A stretch of DNA of 64,000 bases from Caenorhabditis elegans (GCF_000002985.6 NC_003284.9:2418001-2482000), one strand, 5' to 3'; positions 37,001 to 47,830 are shown, numbered from the stretch's first letter. Program-made: numbers and translations. The notes: generated from the letters alone by a model not told the origin.

Positions 37001-37949
37001 CTGCGCGAGTGTTTCAATGTTTCGGTCTTCTTTCTAGCACAAATAAAAGGAAGAAGCCATCTCACATCCATGTACTCATCTAATTATCGTTGAGTAAGGG
37101 TGAGCCTTCGTCTCTTCCCGTTTGCCAGCTTCTGCCTTTCTTGATGGCTCACAAGCAGCTGCGAAAACATTTAGGAGAAGGTCGAGATGCGGTAAAATGA
37201 CGAGATTTCTCACACAATTTTGTGTCGGAAAGTCGCATTATTGTTTTGGCAAGACAAAATGGGCAAAACGAGAAGAATTGCGAAATTAAAAAAAGCTATG
37301 CTATGGAGCCTTTACTGAAGAAGAGCCCAAAACAAAATAAGAGGAAAAAAGGAAGCAAACTGGATTAGAATAGTCTTTCGGTTCACACGCAGCTAACTCA
37401 CTTAAAAAGTGCACATTCCGACCAACAAACTGAAGTTGAAGTTAGATTTGCAAAAAAAGTCTCAATTAGAAGTTCACGGCAATAAATTCTACGAAATGAG
37501 ACAGTTGGCTCGACATTTTTCATTAAAATTTGATGATATAATATAGAAAAATATTTGGTTTTTTTTTTTTTGAAAATATCTGTGGAGAATTTTTCAAAAA
37601 TCGTCTGAATATTGAAAATTTCTGCTGAAAATTTCCGGAAAATGTGTCGATTTTTGTGTGTTTTTTCGGTTGCTTCAAGTGAACTCATACTTATTCCCAG
37701 ATTACATCCTTAAATTTAAATGCAAAAGCTCATGCCCAACTGTCATATTTTGTAGAATTGCCGGTCGGCAATTGCCGCGCACCCTTAGGCCCCAATGGTT
37801 TTTTCCAACTTTTCGAAACGTTCAGTCATGACCAATTTCAAGACAAAAATTAGTATTAAAAAACATACCTCAGAATTCACTACAATCGGGTCACATGCAT
37901 TGAGAGAAGCGTGAGTAGCAGTGCTCACCTCTTCGATTAGTTCAGCCAT
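28075..37949 (-). CDS. fox-1: RBFOX-family RNA-binding protein FOX-1
   Basis: Nuclear splicing regulator that binds GCAUG/GCACG; in C. elegans it is an X-signal element that represses xol-1 post-transcriptionally. Exons 37869-37949, 32342-32504, 30762-30850, 29343-29538, 28847-28983, 28647-28791 and 28075-28601 give 445 aa. A single RRM spans two exons, with RNP2 LHVSNIPF and RNP1 GFGFVTM meeting at the 28847/28791 junction, and the RBFOX-typical KLHV-like entry [18 protein letters not shown]. The flanks are Gln/Ala-rich ([25 protein letters not shown]), and the C-terminal half is Ala/Leu/Gln-rich, ending RTLNRFTPY. Starting at the Met codon at 32495 instead gives exactly 415 aa, the length I recall for described FOX-1, so the 37949 start would be a longer isoform. 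The introns are long (32505-37868) and full of repeats. Cosmid gene T07D1.4. Confidence 0.93.
29828..30370. repeat. Family A inverted repeat in fox-1 intron
   Basis: Near-complete copy: 'gaacgttcagacccaaaatg' at the left, 'gagcccattttgggtatata' at the right, with the central 'tcggctttaaatgtacctc' segment also inverted. Confidence 0.65.
31576..31593. repeat. Poly-C tract (18)
   Basis: Longest homopolymer of this class in the window, in the fox-1 intron 30851-32341. Confidence 0.95.
31835..31847. repeat. Poly-G tract (13)
   Basis: Uninterrupted G run in the same fox-1 intron, 240 nt from the poly-C tract and of opposite polarity. Confidence 0.95.
32990..35200. other. GC- and pyrimidine-rich region in the long fox-1 intron
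   Basis: Several open minus-strand stretches and C/T-rich runs (33000-33360, 34500-35190) stand out from the AT-rich intron. A minus-strand ATG at 33250 opens a 49-codon frame rich in Pro, Ser and Arg. The simplest reading is an internal promoter/5' UTR region feeding the 415-aa isoform, whose ATG lies in the exon at 32342-32504. No donor could be fixed. Also contains an 11-nt C tract (33895-33905). Confidence 0.35.
33895..33905. repeat. Poly-C tract (11)
   Basis: C run followed directly by a T run in the long fox-1 intron. Confidence 0.9.
35373..35551. repeat. Short family D MITE
   Basis: 179 bp. Ends 'aataaagccgccgacatttc' and 'cgagatgtcggccgcttta' are inverted copies of those at 2796-3176; the interior is shorter than in that copy. 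Confidence 0.65.
36240..36615. repeat. Family E palindromic TTTGCCGA repeat
   Basis: Multiple facing copies of 'tttgccgagctcgac' / 'aagttcggcaaatt' between 36255 and 36372, with related words at 36555-36605. Interspersed T runs. Lies in the long fox-1 intron. Confidence 0.6.
37894..37899 (-). promoter_or_regulatory. TGCATG FOX-binding motif in fox-1 exon 1
   Basis: The minus-strand transcript reads TGCATG, the optimal RBFOX site, within the first coding exon, 25 nt upstream of its GTATGT donor. A second good donor (GAAGAG|GTGAGC) lies further upstream in the same exon, so the motif could bias a choice between them. Binding is inferred. Confidence 0.4.
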
Positions 37950-39170
37950 GTTTCAGCAAGAGGCGCTACAGTATCCAGAGTAGTAGAAGGAAAGACTAGA
38001 AAAATAATTTTGTGGAAAACAGGGCGACGGGGAAGTGGTGGCGAGCGTGGACGGCTAGGAATGACTGACTGAAGAGTCAGTCGTCGTGTCGGAAACGGAA
38101 TGGTTGAAAAAAAAGGGGGGGGGGGGCAGTATTTATGCGATGTGTGTCTGTATGTCACACCACAATTGGCCTCATCCAAAGAAGTGGCGAATCACGCAAC
38201 ACAACTCGGAGGGGCAGCTCACACGGCCTTAGGCTTCTTCTTCTTCTTTGTCGGCTTCTGCTTTTGCTTCTAGTTGCTTCTTCTGCTGTTGCTGCTGTTT
38301 CTTCTCCGTTTTCTTCCTTCTGACAATTCGTCACAAATAAGGAGCAGGAAAGACGGACTAGACCCGCCGGACGGATAGCGGGACACACGACAGACACGAA
38401 AACGGGGCGCGGTTTCTTACTTGTGTGACCACTTTGCCCCCACGGGTTGTCGTCGTCTTCTTTCTCAATGAGTTGTTAGTAGGGTCACTACTGACTTCTG
38501 AGCGTTAAGAGCACGGGAAAGGATGGCGCAAAAGTGTGCTCAGAGGCACGTCTTATTAATTGAGAGGAAATGGGCGTGGCCGCTGTCCCAATGTCGTCTT
38601 CGTCCCTACGCTCTCACCATCTTTACAGATGTGCGCTAAAAGCACTACCTACTAATCATATTAGCTATTCTGGGAGTGGTGGTAATATTAACATACGGGA
38701 AGTATATGTCTTGTAGGGAAAAAAACTCGAATCCTGAAAATAGGAATTACAAGAAAATATTGCAAACCGTCACAACGCAGATCACTTCGAAAAAAAAAGG
38801 TTTTCAGATTGCAGCTTGGGAATTCGAAATAGGCTAAAATGTCTAGCCAGTGGTGAAATTGTTTAAAATCATTCAAAGATGCAAAATTTATAGTAAAACA
38901 AGATCAGTTTTTCCCTATAATAACTTTGAAAATCCTAAAAAAAATTTTGGATTTTTGAAATTCCGATTATGCAGTAATTGTTTGAAATTTAGCATCACAG
39001 AAGTTCAAACTTGCAGAAATGTTAGAAATTTCTCAAGAGGCAAACTTTTTTTGTGGAAAACTTTGAACTAAAAATTTTGAAAAATATGACAATACATACT
39101 ACCGCTATTATTTCGCTATTAGAGTTTTCAGCAATATCGAAAATTCCTTACAAGTGGACTAACTGTTAGG
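37950..39170. other. Region upstream of fox-1 exon 1
   Basis: CT-, GC- and homopolymer-rich (cttcttcttcttcttt at 38.24 kb; G tract 38115-38126), consistent with a promoter or 5' UTR. An in-frame TGA lies two codons before the ATG at 37949, so exon 1 is not an internal exon read from upstream. Overlapping open frames at 37.94-38.40 kb look like low-complexity artefacts. Confidence 0.45.
38115..38126. repeat. Poly-G tract (12)
   Basis: G run directly after an A run, about 170 nt upstream of the fox-1 exon 1 ATG. Confidence 0.95.
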
Positions 39171-39174
39171 GAAA

Positions 39175-39495
39175 TTTGGAACGTATAAGCTCGAAATTCG
39201 CTCAAAAGAACGATTTTGGTAATGAGATTGCTCAAAAAATTTTCATAAATTTTTCATAAAGGTTCAAAATTTCGATAGAAAGAAGGTCTAATTTCACCCA
39301 TAATTTTCAATTTTGGCGCTTTTTTGGGCGCAAAACAGTGTTGAAAACTTGCGATTTTAACTTAATTCGAGCCAAATTTTTTCGAAATTTTGAACCGTGT
39401 TATAAAAATTTTGAAAAATTTTTTTGAGAAGATTCATCATGTTCATTCGGGCATATTTTAGGTTAATACATTCAAAAGTTCCCGAACCGCCCACA
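39175..39495. repeat. Family A element
   Basis: Left end 'gaacgtataagctcgaaatt', right end 'gcatattttaggttaataca', with internal 'aattttgaaccgtgttata'. Central portion deleted. Confidence 0.55.
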
Positions 39496-41069
39496 CAAAA
39501 TCCGGAAATTTGTTGAAAAAACCAAAGCTTACCGAAAACAAAACTTAGATTAAAAAAATGATTTGACCGCCAGATTAAGCAAGATGACGTCGTTCCTTTT
39601 CAATTCAACACCTTTAATCGCCTCTTCAAATTAGATTTTGTGAACAAAAAAGGACGAAGAGAGAGAGGAGCAAAAGAAACGCGATTCTTGTTTGATTTCC
39701 GGAGTTTTGCCAGCGAGCCTCACAAGTCCTACACGGAATCAAGTGAGGAGGAGGAGGAGAAGGAGGTATTCGGATTTCAAGACGGAGAAACGCAATATCT
39801 AGGGAAAATTGGGAGCATTTCAGTAAATAACAAAACACGGAAAGTATAATGAATTCTTGCCCCATCTCAGTGTATTTGTGCTTTCAACTTTCCGATTCAT
39901 TAAGATTCAAATCTTTTTTTCTTTCTGAGGCTCTTTCTGATAAATCACTGGCAAACTTTTATATGAACAGTACTAGAAAAACATTATGAATTATATGACT
40001 AAATGTGCTTAAATAAACTATAAACTATAAACTTGTGTACCGCTAACGATGGGTGAGGAAGGAGGAGCCAAGTAGCAGAAGAAAAAGAAGAAAACGAGTA
40101 GTGCTTTGATTTGAAATAAATAAGACTGGTGGTGGAAAAGAGAGAAGTGTAATCGAATAGGGGCTTGAGGAGGGTGCTGGTTCGGCACACTGGTTAATCC
40201 AAGAGGTCCACGTGAATCGAAATGAATTCACGGTCTTTGCTCGCGTGCTCATATGCCCGTATCAAATCAGGCGTACTAAACGTGGTGGTACTCCTGGAGG
40301 AATGTAGGCTTAGTTTCCAACATTCTCCAGCTCTGCCTTCTCCGTGTTTTAAATTGGAAATTTTGAATTCCAATTTTGCTCACCCACAAGAGGAGTCAAA
40401 GCTCCGAAATGGAAATGAGATCCGTTTTGAATGTCACATTAAAATTTTTCTTCCGTTTTTCTTTCGGAATGGAATGGCTCGCATTTATGAGAAATGCCTA
40501 AGTAAATGTGCTTCCATATTCTTACAGAACAAACCGCTGAAGCTCGTTAGGTATATTCTTGATAGTAATGGCATCAGATTACAAATCCAATCTTATGAAT
40601 ATGGATTGCTCTTCATAAAACTATTCACATTTTTTTGCTCTGAAGGCAGAGTAGTGGAAAAATTGTTTAAACCCACTTCTATGGTGCTAAAATGCCAAAA
40701 TATCATAGTAAAACTTTTCAAAAAAATTTATATATATATTTTTTGACAGTATTGATGTTTAAATGAAATTTAGGAGGGGAAGGTTATATAACTATTATAA
40801 AACAGCAAAATTGCCTCAGCTTCAGACCGATTCAGTTTAGAGGAGAGGAAAAGAAAGCAGTTTTAACTCTTTGTTGCAATATTTGAAATACGTTTTTTAC
40901 TGCTAGGATAATAAGAAACGATATTTCAAAAAGCAATCAATTTTTGAGTTTTTAGAAAACAACGGGTTTTTGATTTTTTTTTTTTGCAAATCTAAATTAG
41001 TCACATAAAATTTACCGTGGGCAACATTTTCAAAAGTTTGTGTCACTGAAAAATACCTAAAATAACATT

Positions 41070-41450
41070 CAAGGTGGAGAAGCGCCAGTGGAGCATTTAT
41101 TAAACATGAATATGGTACCACAACGACCAACTATTATAGTTGAAAATTTAAAAAAATTTTTTTGAAAAGTTTAGTATAAATTTTAGAAAATAGGACTAAA
41201 ACTCAGTTATTGCCACTGTTTGGAAGTCACCGATAGAAAAAAAAGTTTACTTCAAATGGCCTATTTGTGTTTCGAATATTAATATTCATACACTGTAGGG
41301 GTACAGTGTTATGGTTTTTTTTATGTGGCAAAAACTCAATAATTGCCATTTTTTGACTGTCAATGAAAACTTTTCAAATTTTTTTTTGAAAGTTTACTAT
41401 GATATTTGGTCACTTTGACCCCATACATAGAAGTGGTTTTTAGAGAGTGA
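41070..41450. repeat. Family B inverted-repeat element
   Basis: Left 'caaggtggagaagcgccagt', right 'tttggtcactttgacccc' near 41420. Contains 'cactgtaggggtacagtg' and facing 'gccactgtttggaagtcacc' / 'attgccattttttgactgtc'. Confidence 0.65.
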
Positions 41451-41999
41451 GCAATTTTTTTAGTTTTTGAAAATCCAAATTATAAACTAAGGATCAACCG
41501 CTTGACAAAAATCTTGCTAAGTGACATTTTAGTCTTGCAAGTTCAGACAAAACCAGCGAACTTGACGACCCCCGCACTTGAAACTGTCAAAAGTCAAAAA
41601 CGTCAAACAAGAAAACGATTTTGGTAGCATCATTTGTTGATTCTCATTCTAAACCCCGCACATAAATCCTTTTGCCCTTCTTACAACCATTCCTTGTTTC
41701 TTACATCATCTGCCTGGCATCTGTCGCACCATTTAAGCACAGAACTTGGGATTAGACTATATAAACATTAGGCACAAATACATAACCACTTACTCTTAAG
41801 CTTTTTCACTTGATGGGCGCGGGAAAGGGGGCCAAGAGTAGTTAGTGGAAAAGAGGAAGAAGAAGAAGATCTCTGTGCCGGTAGCTTTAGCTCTAGCAAA
41901 TTGAAGTGTTTGGGTAAGATAGTACTCGTTCTACCTTTTCCCCCCACTTTTTCTTTTGGTCTCTCTTGTGCTCTTGGGGCGGTTAGAGTGAGAGTGCTT

Positions 42000-42014
42000 G
42001 GGGGGGGGGGGGGG
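42000..42014. repeat. Poly-G tract (15)
   Basis: Uninterrupted G run in a short GC-rich patch (41.8-42.2 kb). Confidence 0.95.
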
Positions 42015-42631
42015 AGGAGGAATATCTTGGATCGACAAAGTCAACATAAGCTCTGTGACAGTGTCGGCTCTCGAGATCTGCATCGATATATGTTCGATTG
42101 GTCGCCAGTATGTTTGAAGACCATTTCGGATATGGAGAGGCCTTGAAAAGGTCAGGTGGATGAGTATAAGAGTATGATGATCTGGATACATACATGAGAC
42201 CGTATTACAATCTTCAAGTGTTTCCATCTTTTGCTTTTAAACAAAACGAAACAAAATAACGAGGGAGACGCGGCTTGCCGATTCGTGCTAATTAGAAGGT
42301 GTCCGATTACGGCGAAATGTGGAAATACGATAAGTGGCTATGATATAGAAATATAGAAATGTATTTATATACATACCAAAAGTATTCTATACCTAGATGA
42401 ATGGTTTAGACAGTTTTTAAAGTGGAAAAGGCACTGTCATTTTTTATAAATCAGTATTTAATTCTTAGGATTTTTTTTTGAACTGATGAAAAATAAAATG
42501 GGCAAAACTTAAAATATGCTCAGAAACTTCAATACATCATTATTATCCACTAAAAATGTATAGACCTTACAGAAAGATTGTTTTGGTTTGCTGACAATTA
42601 CTGATATTGTCAAAAGTCGTGGTGTTTTTTT

Positions 42632-42895
42632 TTTGAACGTATAGACCCAAAACTTGTTGAAATTAACAAATTTCGTAATCAACAGTCTCAAAATTTATAC
42701 AAAACCATTTTATGGCGGTTCAAAATTTTGAAAAAAAAGCACACACATTTGGCTGAAATCGCGCCGTTTCTTTTAAAATGGCGAACTGCCATAAAAAGCT
42801 TTTAAATTTTTTTTGAAAAGTTTCATTCAAAAATTAGTTTATTTGAGCCCATTTTAGGTCTATACGTTCAAAATAACCGAACCGTTACTCCTCTT
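42632..42895. repeat. Compact family A element with clean termini
   Basis: 264 bp. 'gaacgtatagacccaaaact' at one end faces 'ttttaggtctatacgttcaa' at the other, giving the best view of the family's terminal inverted repeat. Half of the usual interior is missing. Confidence 0.7.
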
Positions 42896-43789
42896 TTAAA
42901 CGTAATAAATGTTCAATTAACTACGCTGGATTTGTGATTCATGAAACTTAGGAAACCAAAAACGGACCTTTAAGATGTCGGTTGCTGTTTGGTGAAGGCG
43001 ATTAAAAATAGGAAAAATATATACAAGAGAACAAATATAGTGAAGATGCATTATTTTTCATTGGCTTGGCTAAAACAACAAAATTAAACAAATAAAAATT
43101 TTTATTCCAGAACTGTTCATTTCAAAGTTTTTTCAAATGAAAGTTTTCTAGATTCTACAGAAAATTACGTTAGATGAGAATATTGAAAAACTATACATAT
43201 TAGCAAAGAAAGCCAAAGCATGGGAACCATTTTTTTTTGTTAAAAAAACAAGTCCAGAAAAAACAATGTGAAATATTTCAGGTGGACAACCTCACTACTA
43301 TATTCTTTAGTATGCCTATTTTCTTTAGACCAACCCAATTGTTATGAGCCACCCACCAATGCACCGGATAGAGGTTGTCTTGTTACATGAAGAATGAAAA
43401 CGCAATTCCGCGGAAGAAAAAACATTTCCGCTGACCCAGCGACGCTTGCATCTTCGAATTGCAAAAATTATAATTCTCATCTACACACACACACACACTT
43501 ACAGATGATTGTGGAGTGAGTCCCCAAGGATGGTGAAAGGTATGCAAATTTGCGTTTATTTCACACAGATACTTTCCAATTCGTTTTCTCTTTTACACAC
43601 CTCATTTACATGACTGGAAATTGAGAAAGAGGATTAACTCTCAAGTGTCACGTTTTTACGGAAAATACGGGCTGATGTTTGGGAAATTCGCATTTTGTCT
43701 CTAGAACACGAAAAAAAAAATTCAAAATTTCAAATAGGATAAAAGGCAATAAATACCGAGTTTTGGAAAAATTTCAGTAAGCCGTTTGG

Positions 43790-44255
43790 ATAACAAGAAA
43801 ATTTCGTAATGAAACTTTTCAGAAAGGTTTAAACAATTTTATTGGCAGTTCAAAGTTTTGAATAATGACCAATTTTTGTTAGTTTTGTTCTGACGCTCCA
43901 CATAGTGAAAAAGTGGTTTTAGCGCCGCGCCCGACACTTTTCGTGTTCCGCGCCGCACTACACAAAAGGCGCGGATCGCGGCGTGAGGTAGGCGGAGGTT
44001 GCCGTAAGGCGGGCGCAACAGGCATTTTGGCATCTGCATGGAAGCCCTACCTTAACTAATGTGAGACAAATGACCGAAATACGCTATAAAAGGTAATCAT
44101 CAAATAAAAATATATTTCCAATAGCTGTGCCATGGAAAAGTTTCCAATATTGGAGGTTTTGATTGAAATTAGGTAAGTTTGAACCGCCAAAAAAAAGTTT
44201 GAAATTGTTTTTGAGAGTTTTTATTACAAAATTTGTTTGTTTGAGCTCAGACTCC
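43790..44255. repeat. Degenerate family A element with a GC-rich insert
   Basis: Flanks resemble family A ('gtaatgaaacttttcag', 'attacaaaatttgtttg'). The middle (43918-44035) is an unusual CG-rich stretch containing cgccgcgcccgacacttt and ggcgcggatcgcggcg, partly self-complementary. Confidence 0.45.
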
Positions 44256-44554
44256 TTTTGTAAAAGCAGGAAAACTGTAGATTCAAAAAGTAAAAAAAAA
44301 TGTTTTTGATATGACTCACTAGAGAGTATTTTAACTATACGGTGCGATCGGGTAAAAGTAAACGTGTCATGCGATAGCTGGCATCTTAGGCTTTCAGAAT
44401 CTGTAATTTGTTCCGGCGGAAGACTTCTGTGAGTCTGGAAATTTTCATCTGAAAATTTAGTACTGAAATCAGTGCATTTCCTATGGTTAACAGTGGATTT
44501 TTGTCTCTGGCGCCAACAGAAGTCTCACCACAATGGTGGAAGGGCGAAAACATC

Positions 44555-44625
44555 GCTTCGGTGGTCGAGTGGTGAACGCGTTCGCCTCTTGAGCAGAAGT
44601 TTGTGGGTTCGGTTCCCACACATGG
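44555..44625 (+). other. tRNA-like sequence (pol III A and B boxes), left arm
   Basis: TGGTCGAGTGG (44562-44572) fits the A-box consensus, and GGTTCGGTTCC (44606-44616) fits the B box with one mismatch, 33 nt apart. The T arm is perfect: GTGGG, 7-nt loop TTCGGTT, CCCAC (44603-44619). I cannot fold a full acceptor stem, so this is a tRNA-derived element, not a tRNA gene call. The mirror copy is at 45497-45551 on the minus strand. Confidence 0.6.
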
Positions 44626-45489
44626 TTTAAAATTTGGCCTTTTTTTATACAAAATTTTTAGAACGGGAAACAAATGTTTAAAACAGTTTTTTAAGGTTTT
44701 TACATTACTTTTTTGCTTTTTGATTGAACCACAATTACACTGGAAACTTTTCAGAAATTTTAATTTTTTCGAAAATTGTCACTTTTTTCTCCACCAAACC
44801 CATGAGAAAATTTGATTCAAAAATTTTTTTTGAAATTTTTTAAAAAATGCATGAAATATTTTAGAGTGTCACAAATAACCTATTTTTCATTATTTTCAAT
44901 GACCGAATCACTGATTCTGATGCCTTATCAAGACGTTTTACCAAATCGATATTGGCAAAACATCTTGTTTTTGAGGCTCCATATCTCTGCAGGAAAAAAT
45001 CGCACTAAAAAGTGATCAACTATAACCTTGTTAAACACAATGTGATCTAAAACTTTTCAGTTGAACACTTTCTTGTAAAAATTTTGGTTGCCGAGTTGGA
45101 ACCAATTGATTTGAGCTTCATTATTTTTGAATATTCTAAATAGTTAACGGTCCATATCTTGGCAACCAAATTTTTTACAAAAAAGTGTTCAACTGAAAAG
45201 TTTTAGATCACATTGTGTTTAACAAGTTTTCAGTTGATCACTTTTAAGCGCAATTTTTCCTGCGGAGATATGGAGTCTCAAAAACAAGATGTTTTGCCAA
45301 TATCGATTTGGTAAAACGTCTTGATAAGGCATCAGAATCAGTGATTCGGTCATTGAAAATAATGAAAAATAGGTTATTTGTGACACTCTAAAATATTTCA
45401 TGCATTTTTTAAAAAATTTCAAAAAACTGTTTTAAACATTTGTTTCCCGTTCTAAAAATTTTGTATAAAAAAAGGCCAAAATTTAAACC

Positions 45490-45560
45490 ATGTGTGGGAA
45501 CCGAACCCACAAACTTCTGCTCAAGAGGCGAACGCGTTCACCACTCGACCACCGAAGCGA
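45490..45560 (-). other. tRNA-like sequence, right arm copy
   Basis: Inverted duplicate of the left-arm element: B box at 45497-45507 and A box at 45541-45551 on the minus strand, with the same T arm intact. Confidence 0.6.
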
Positions 45561-46518
45561 TGTTTTCGCCCTTCCACCATTGTGGTGAGACTTCTGTTGG
45601 CGCCAGAGACAAAAATCCACTGTTAACCACAGGAAATGCACTGATTTCAGTACTAAATTTTCAGATGAAAATTTCCAGACTCACAGAGGTCTTCCGCCGG
45701 AACAAATTACAGATACTGAAAGCCTAAATTGCCAGCTTTCGCATGACACGTTTACTTTTACTCGATCGCACCGTATAGTTAAAACACTCCCTAGTCAGTT
45801 ATTTCCAAAACAGTAGTGTTATTATTATTTAAAATTTTTGTACGAAATTTTGAATTTTTCGGAGAAATTATACGCAGAAGGTTAGAATAAGATAATGAAA
45901 AATTTGTGGATAAAATTCAAGGATATAGCGTGCGTTATGCAGTTATTTTTCTCTAACTCTATTCCAGCAATTCCATCTTGAAAATTGACATGTTTTTGGT
46001 GTGTTCCACCGCTTGAAGGGACCCATCAACACTACACAAGCCGACCGCCAACATTTTCAATTAATTCCGCGCTTTTCTGACAAGCCCTGTTGTGACCCTC
46101 AATGCAAGCCATGGATTATTCATAATCTTCAGAATATGTGGTTTTTCTGACCGCGGAGTGGACTTCTTTGATTCATAGATATGTTGCGCTTAATTTTCTT
46201 TGACACAACGTGTAATTGCATCCATGTGACAAGAGTGATGTGCTGCGCTATTTTGCTCGATTCTCTGAAAACTCTAAGAAAATTGCCACCAATTGCGCCG
46301 CAGGGCAAGAATTGGGAATTAGTGCTACTTTGTGAGCAAGTGTCTAGCAGGGGAAAAAAAAGAAGATTTGGGGTAATTCAATTCAAGATTAAAAACCAAA
46401 AATAACTAGTACCTCCTAATAGTTGATGTTTTTGTGAAGAATACATTTAATTTAAAAAAAAACCACTAAATTTAATTATTAATATTTTCAGATAAATTCC
46501 TGAGAGATTTTTAAACGC

Positions 46519-47830
46519 GCAGTAGCACCAGTTGGAAAGATGTTTTAAAACATGTACAGGGTGGGCCAAAAGTATGGTAACACATGAAGCGCTCTTTTAC
46601 ATGAGCTTTTCGCGCGACTGCCACGTCATACGTACATTCTTTTATCGAATACTGATAGCTGAATAAATTTCCTTCAATTTGACCCAAAATTTGTAATGTT
46701 TCCCAATAAGGTGCGATTTTAATCACCTCGGCAATTTGGCGAACCCTTTCGAAAAAACGGCGTTTTAGCACGCGGCACTTCCCACGCAAACGCACCTCCC
46801 ATGCACGCCAATAATTTTCAGATGTATGATTTTTATGTTAAATTGAAAGTTGAAGAAGTGAAGAAGCGTTTTTGATTGTTTTTGTAGCATATAAAGATGT
46901 TCTGTGTCGGCACTGGCGCCTAGCAATAACCTTTGAATATTTCATGAATTCAACTTTGCGAAATTTACTCAGTTTTTTGGTTTCACAAGGCGTAACGGCC
47001 CACAAAAACATCCGAGTTAAATTTTTTATAAAAATTCTGAAAAGTCAGGTCAAAACGTGCCAAAAAGTACTAAAATGAATTTTTCTTCATACTGCTGCCG
47101 CCGCTCACATCCATCTTTCTGGCGACTGAGTCATTCAAGACTTTAACTACTGCCACAGTGCATGACAGAAATACCACGACAGAAATTTTTTGGATTTTTG
47201 TTTTTAAAGAATCTCTAGACCAAGAGCATTCTATGAACTATAAAAACTTGTAAGACACTTGATGGATTCCTCGAGAAAAATGTAGAAATCCCGCAGAATG
47301 CCTACTTGCGTGCCATAAAGATCGTGATCTCAAAAGTTCTGAAGGCCTGCAGCGATGCGGATGGGGAAATTTTGAAAATTCAAAACGTTAATCTGGTCAG
47401 TATTTTATGGAGAACAAAACTTGTACAAATTGATGTAATAACTCTCTCCACACGTGAAGTTATAGAGCTGCAAACGTGTTACCATACTTTTGGCCCACCC
47501 TGTATATGGCACCACAATTACCAAAAAACATAGTAACAAGTTTCAAAACAATATTATAAATTTTATATGATTTTTTGAAAATAGGAAAAATCTCAATTTT
47601 GCCACTTTTTTGGGAGTCGCCAATCAAAAAAATTTCTCTGAGTTTTACGGTTTATTTATACTTCAAATGTTAATCTTCAAACATTGTAGGGATTCGAACA
47701 TGCGACAGTGCTTTCAATTTCTCAAAAAGTGGCAAAAACTCAGTGATTGCCACTTTTTGACAGCTAATAATATTTTTTGAAAACATTTTGAAAAGTTTCA
47801 CTATGATATTTGGCTATTATTTTAAATAAT
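46519..47830. repeat. Family B element split by the mariner insertion
   Basis: The left piece 46519-46556 ('cagtagcaccagttgg...ttttaaaacatg') continues at 47503 with 'tatggcaccacaattacc'; removing the transposon and one TA restores the usual family order. The right part then runs through 'cattgtagggattcgaacat' to about 47830. Confidence 0.7.
46557..47502. mobile_element. Degenerate mariner-type DNA transposon
   Basis: 946 bp bounded by perfect 27-bp terminal inverted repeats starting CAGGGTGGGCCAAAAGTATG (46557-46583 and 47476-47502) and flanked by TA on both sides (46555-46556, 47503-47504), the Tc1/mariner target duplication. The plus-strand interior has broken transposase-like stretches such as GVTAHKNIRVKFF (about 46990) and NAYLRAIKIVISKVLKAC, like the C-terminal part of mariner transposases, but no intact frame. 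Non-autonomous. It is inserted inside a family B repeat. Confidence 0.8.

Larger units (their letters stand above)
44313..45799. repeat. 1.5-kb giant palindrome with tRNA-like internal promoters
   Basis: The left arm (44313-45097) and right arm (about 45163-45799) are near-identical inverted cop­ies meeting at a roughly 65-bp loop. Outer ends read 'ttttaactatacggtgcgat' and its complement. The left arm has about 140 nt extra (around 44690-44825). Each arm carries a tRNA-like A box and B box. The matching open frames at 44386-44673 (minus) and 45440-45727 (plus) are simply the same arm read twice. Confidence 0.85.

Noticed and set aside
39640-39849. Plus-strand 69-aa frame with an acidic run
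   Set aside because: The Glu run comes from a GAG/GAA-rich low-complexity stretch; no start or splice support.
40222-40746. 174-codon plus-strand open frame
   Set aside because: No family resemblance, no splice or start context, and its end runs into a family B repeat; most likely chance.
44555-44625. Functional tRNA gene
   Set aside because: A box, B box and T arm are good, but I could not form a 7-bp acceptor stem or a clean anticodon stem, and it is duplicated within a repeat.
44386-45727. Two nearly identical 95-aa open frames on opposite strands
   Set aside because: They are the same palindrome arm read twice, overlapping the tRNA-like region; not independent genes.
46295-46310. X-chromosome dosage-compensation recruitment (MEX-like) motif at 'ccgcagggc'
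   Set aside because: Only about 7 of 12 positions fit the consensus I remember; the match near 21300 is no better.
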